In this document: piece by piece, positions 5,418 to 6,515 of the stretch
Layout of the letters: each line of letters begins with the position of its first letter
Position numbering within the stretch: the stretch's first letter is position 1
DNA from: Zetaproteobacteria bacterium
GTDB taxonomy: Bacteria > Pseudomonadota > Zetaproteobacteria > Mariprofundales > Mariprofundaceae
NCBI GenBank assembly: GCA_021545665.1
Contig: JAJRTX010000259.1
Location: 1 to 6,515, forward strand
DNA: 6,515 nucleotides
Reading direction: 5' to 3'
Notes under the pieces: model-generated
The model's database searches: none
Seen by the model: only the letters and a program-made list of their open reading frames with translations
Told to the model about the DNA's origin: nothing
Translations under genes and position numbers: made by a program

Positions 5418-6515
5418 ATGGCTAAAGTAATAGGAATTGATCTCGGTACCACCAACTCGTGTGTAGCCGTCATGGAAGGCGACAAGGCGAAGGTGATTCC
5501 CAATAGTGAAGGCGATAATACCACGCCGAGCGTAGTGGCATTTGCTAATGGAGAGCGCCTGACCGGTGCGTCAGCCAAGCGCCAGATGGTAACCAATCCG
5601 GACAATACATTTTATGCGGTTAAGCGTTTGATTGGTCGTAAATTTGGTTCAGCCGAAGCAAAACACCATCATGAATTAGTATCCTATCCGATTGTGGCTG
5701 CCGATAATGGTGATGCCTGGGTTGAGGCCGAAGGTAAAAAGATGAGTCCGCAGGAAATCAGCGCCATTACTTTGCAGAAGATGAGGAAAACAGCTGAAGA
5801 CTATCTGGGCGAGGACGTGAAAGATGCAGTAATTACTGTGCCTGCTTATTTCAACGATTCCCAGCGTCAGGCGACCAAGGATGCCGGAGCCATTGCCGGC
5901 CTGAATGTGCTGCGCATTGTTAATGAGCCGACTGCGGCGGCACTGGCTTATGGATTGGATAAAACCGAAGAGAATCATCTGATCGCCGTATATGATCTTG
6001 GTGGCGGCACATTTGATGTCTCCATCCTGGAAATTGGCGACGGCGTATTCGAAGTGAAAGCGACCAATGGCGACACTTTCCTCGGCGGTGAGGATTTTGA
6101 TCAGGTGCTGATCAAATATCTGGCTGCAGAATTCAAGAAAGAGCAGGGCGTTGATCTGCTGACCGACAAGTTAGCTTTGCAGCGGCTGAAAGAAGCTGCA
6201 GAGAAGGCCAAGATTGAACTCTCTTCGAGTCAGCAGACAGAAGTGAATCTGCCATTTATTACGGCTGATGCATCCGGCCCTAAACATTTACTGATCAAAT
6301 TGACGCGTGCCAAGTTTGAAAGTCTGGTCGGTGATCTGGTGGACAGGACTCTGGCGCCTTGCAAGAAGGCATTGAAAGATGCCGGCGTGAAAGCCTCTGA
6401 TGTTCATGAAATTGTGCTGGTCGGCGGCCAGACCCGTATGCCGCTGGTACAGGAAAAGGTGCAGGCATTCTTTGGTTCTGAGCCGCATAAGGGTGTGAAT
6501 CCGGATGAGGTCGTG
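5418..6515 (+). CDS. dnaK: Chaperone protein DnaK (Hsp70), N-terminal part (cut by window edge)
   Basis: DnaK is the ATP-driven cytoplasmic Hsp70 that binds exposed hydrophobic segments of client proteins, working with DnaJ and GrpE. The frame is open for 366 residues to the window edge, covering nearly all of the roughly 385-residue nucleotide-binding domain; full-length DnaK is about 635-645 residues. Seen in order are the phosphate-1 loop [15 protein letters not shown] (5-19), [10 protein letters not shown] (67-76), [20 protein letters not shown] (138-157), [14 protein letters not shown] (169-182), the phosphate-2 motif [15 protein letters not shown] (191-205) with the autophosphorylation Thr198, [12 protein letters not shown] (217-228), [14 protein letters not shown] (257-270) and the adenosine motif [11 protein letters not shown] (332-342). 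All expected ATPase motifs are intact. The sequence is of the proteobacterial type. It follows grpE after a 229-base spacer with its own candidate promoter; dnaJ may follow beyond the edge. Confidence 0.98.
   Translation, partial: MAKVIGIDLGTTNSCVAVMEGDKAKVIPNSEGDNTTPSVVAFANGERLTGASAKRQMVTNPDNTFYAVKRLIGRKFGSAEAKHHHELVSYPIVAADNGDAWVEAEGKKMSPQEISAITLQKMRKTAEDYLGEDVKDAVITVPAYFNDSQRQATKDAGAIAGLNVLRIVNEPTAAALAYGLDKTEENHLIAVYDLGGGTFDVSILEIGDGVFEVKATNGDTFLGGEDFDQVLIKYLAAEFKKEQGVDLLTDKLALQRLKEAAEKAKIELSSSQQTEVNLPFITADASGPKHLLIKLTRAKFESLVGDLVDRTLAPCKKALKDAGVKASDVHEIVLVGGQTRMPLVQEKVQAFFGSEPHKGVNPDEVV

Overview
This window is a conserved bacterial housekeeping region. Two gene blocks point away from each other. 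On the minus strand lies tgt-yajC-secD, covering queuosine tRNA modification followed by accessory Sec translocon subunits. On the plus strand lies a type-1 glycerate kinase followed by the heat-shock genes hrcA, grpE and dnaK. secD is cut by the left edge and dnaK by the right edge. I see no tRNA, rRNA, CRISPR array, transposase or phage gene.

The proteins look proteobacterial. DnaK reads very close to the E. coli protein as I remember it, and tgt-yajC-secD is the usual proteobacterial order. hrcA is missing from E. coli and most enteric gammaproteobacteria but is common in alpha-, beta-, zeta- and some other proteobacteria. Base composition looks moderate, near 50% GC by eye. A deeper-branching proteobacterium such as a zetaproteobacterium is a guess, not something the window proves.

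Layout: 1-711 holds the N-terminal 237 residues of SecD (minus). 724-1164 is yajC (minus), ending 12 bases before secD starts. 1197-2321 is tgt (minus). 2322-2388 is a short divergent intergenic region, and a 7-bp inverted repeat at 2370-2392 covers the glycerate kinase start codon. 2389-3444 is glycerate kinase (plus). 3445-3596 is intergenic, with small AT-rich inverted repeats but no full CIRCE operator. 3597-4616 is hrcA and 4619-5188 is grpE, 2 bases apart and probably translationally coupled. 5189-5417 is the grpE-dnaK spacer. It holds a hairpin repeat built from CACGAAG units, a promoter candidate, a 15-base palindrome and a strong Shine-Dalgarno site. 5418-6515 is the first 366 residues of dnaK.

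GrpE is the nucleotide exchange factor of DnaK, and HrcA is the repressor that commonly controls such genes, so the right half is one functional module. The left half couples a tRNA-modification enzyme to the YajC-SecD accessory complex of the Sec translocon. The glycerate kinase between them is metabolic and has no evident link to either block. I did not find a new biological system. The items most worth a second look are the CACGAAG hairpin element before dnaK, the lack of a recognisable CIRCE site beside hrcA, and the shortened glycerate kinase.
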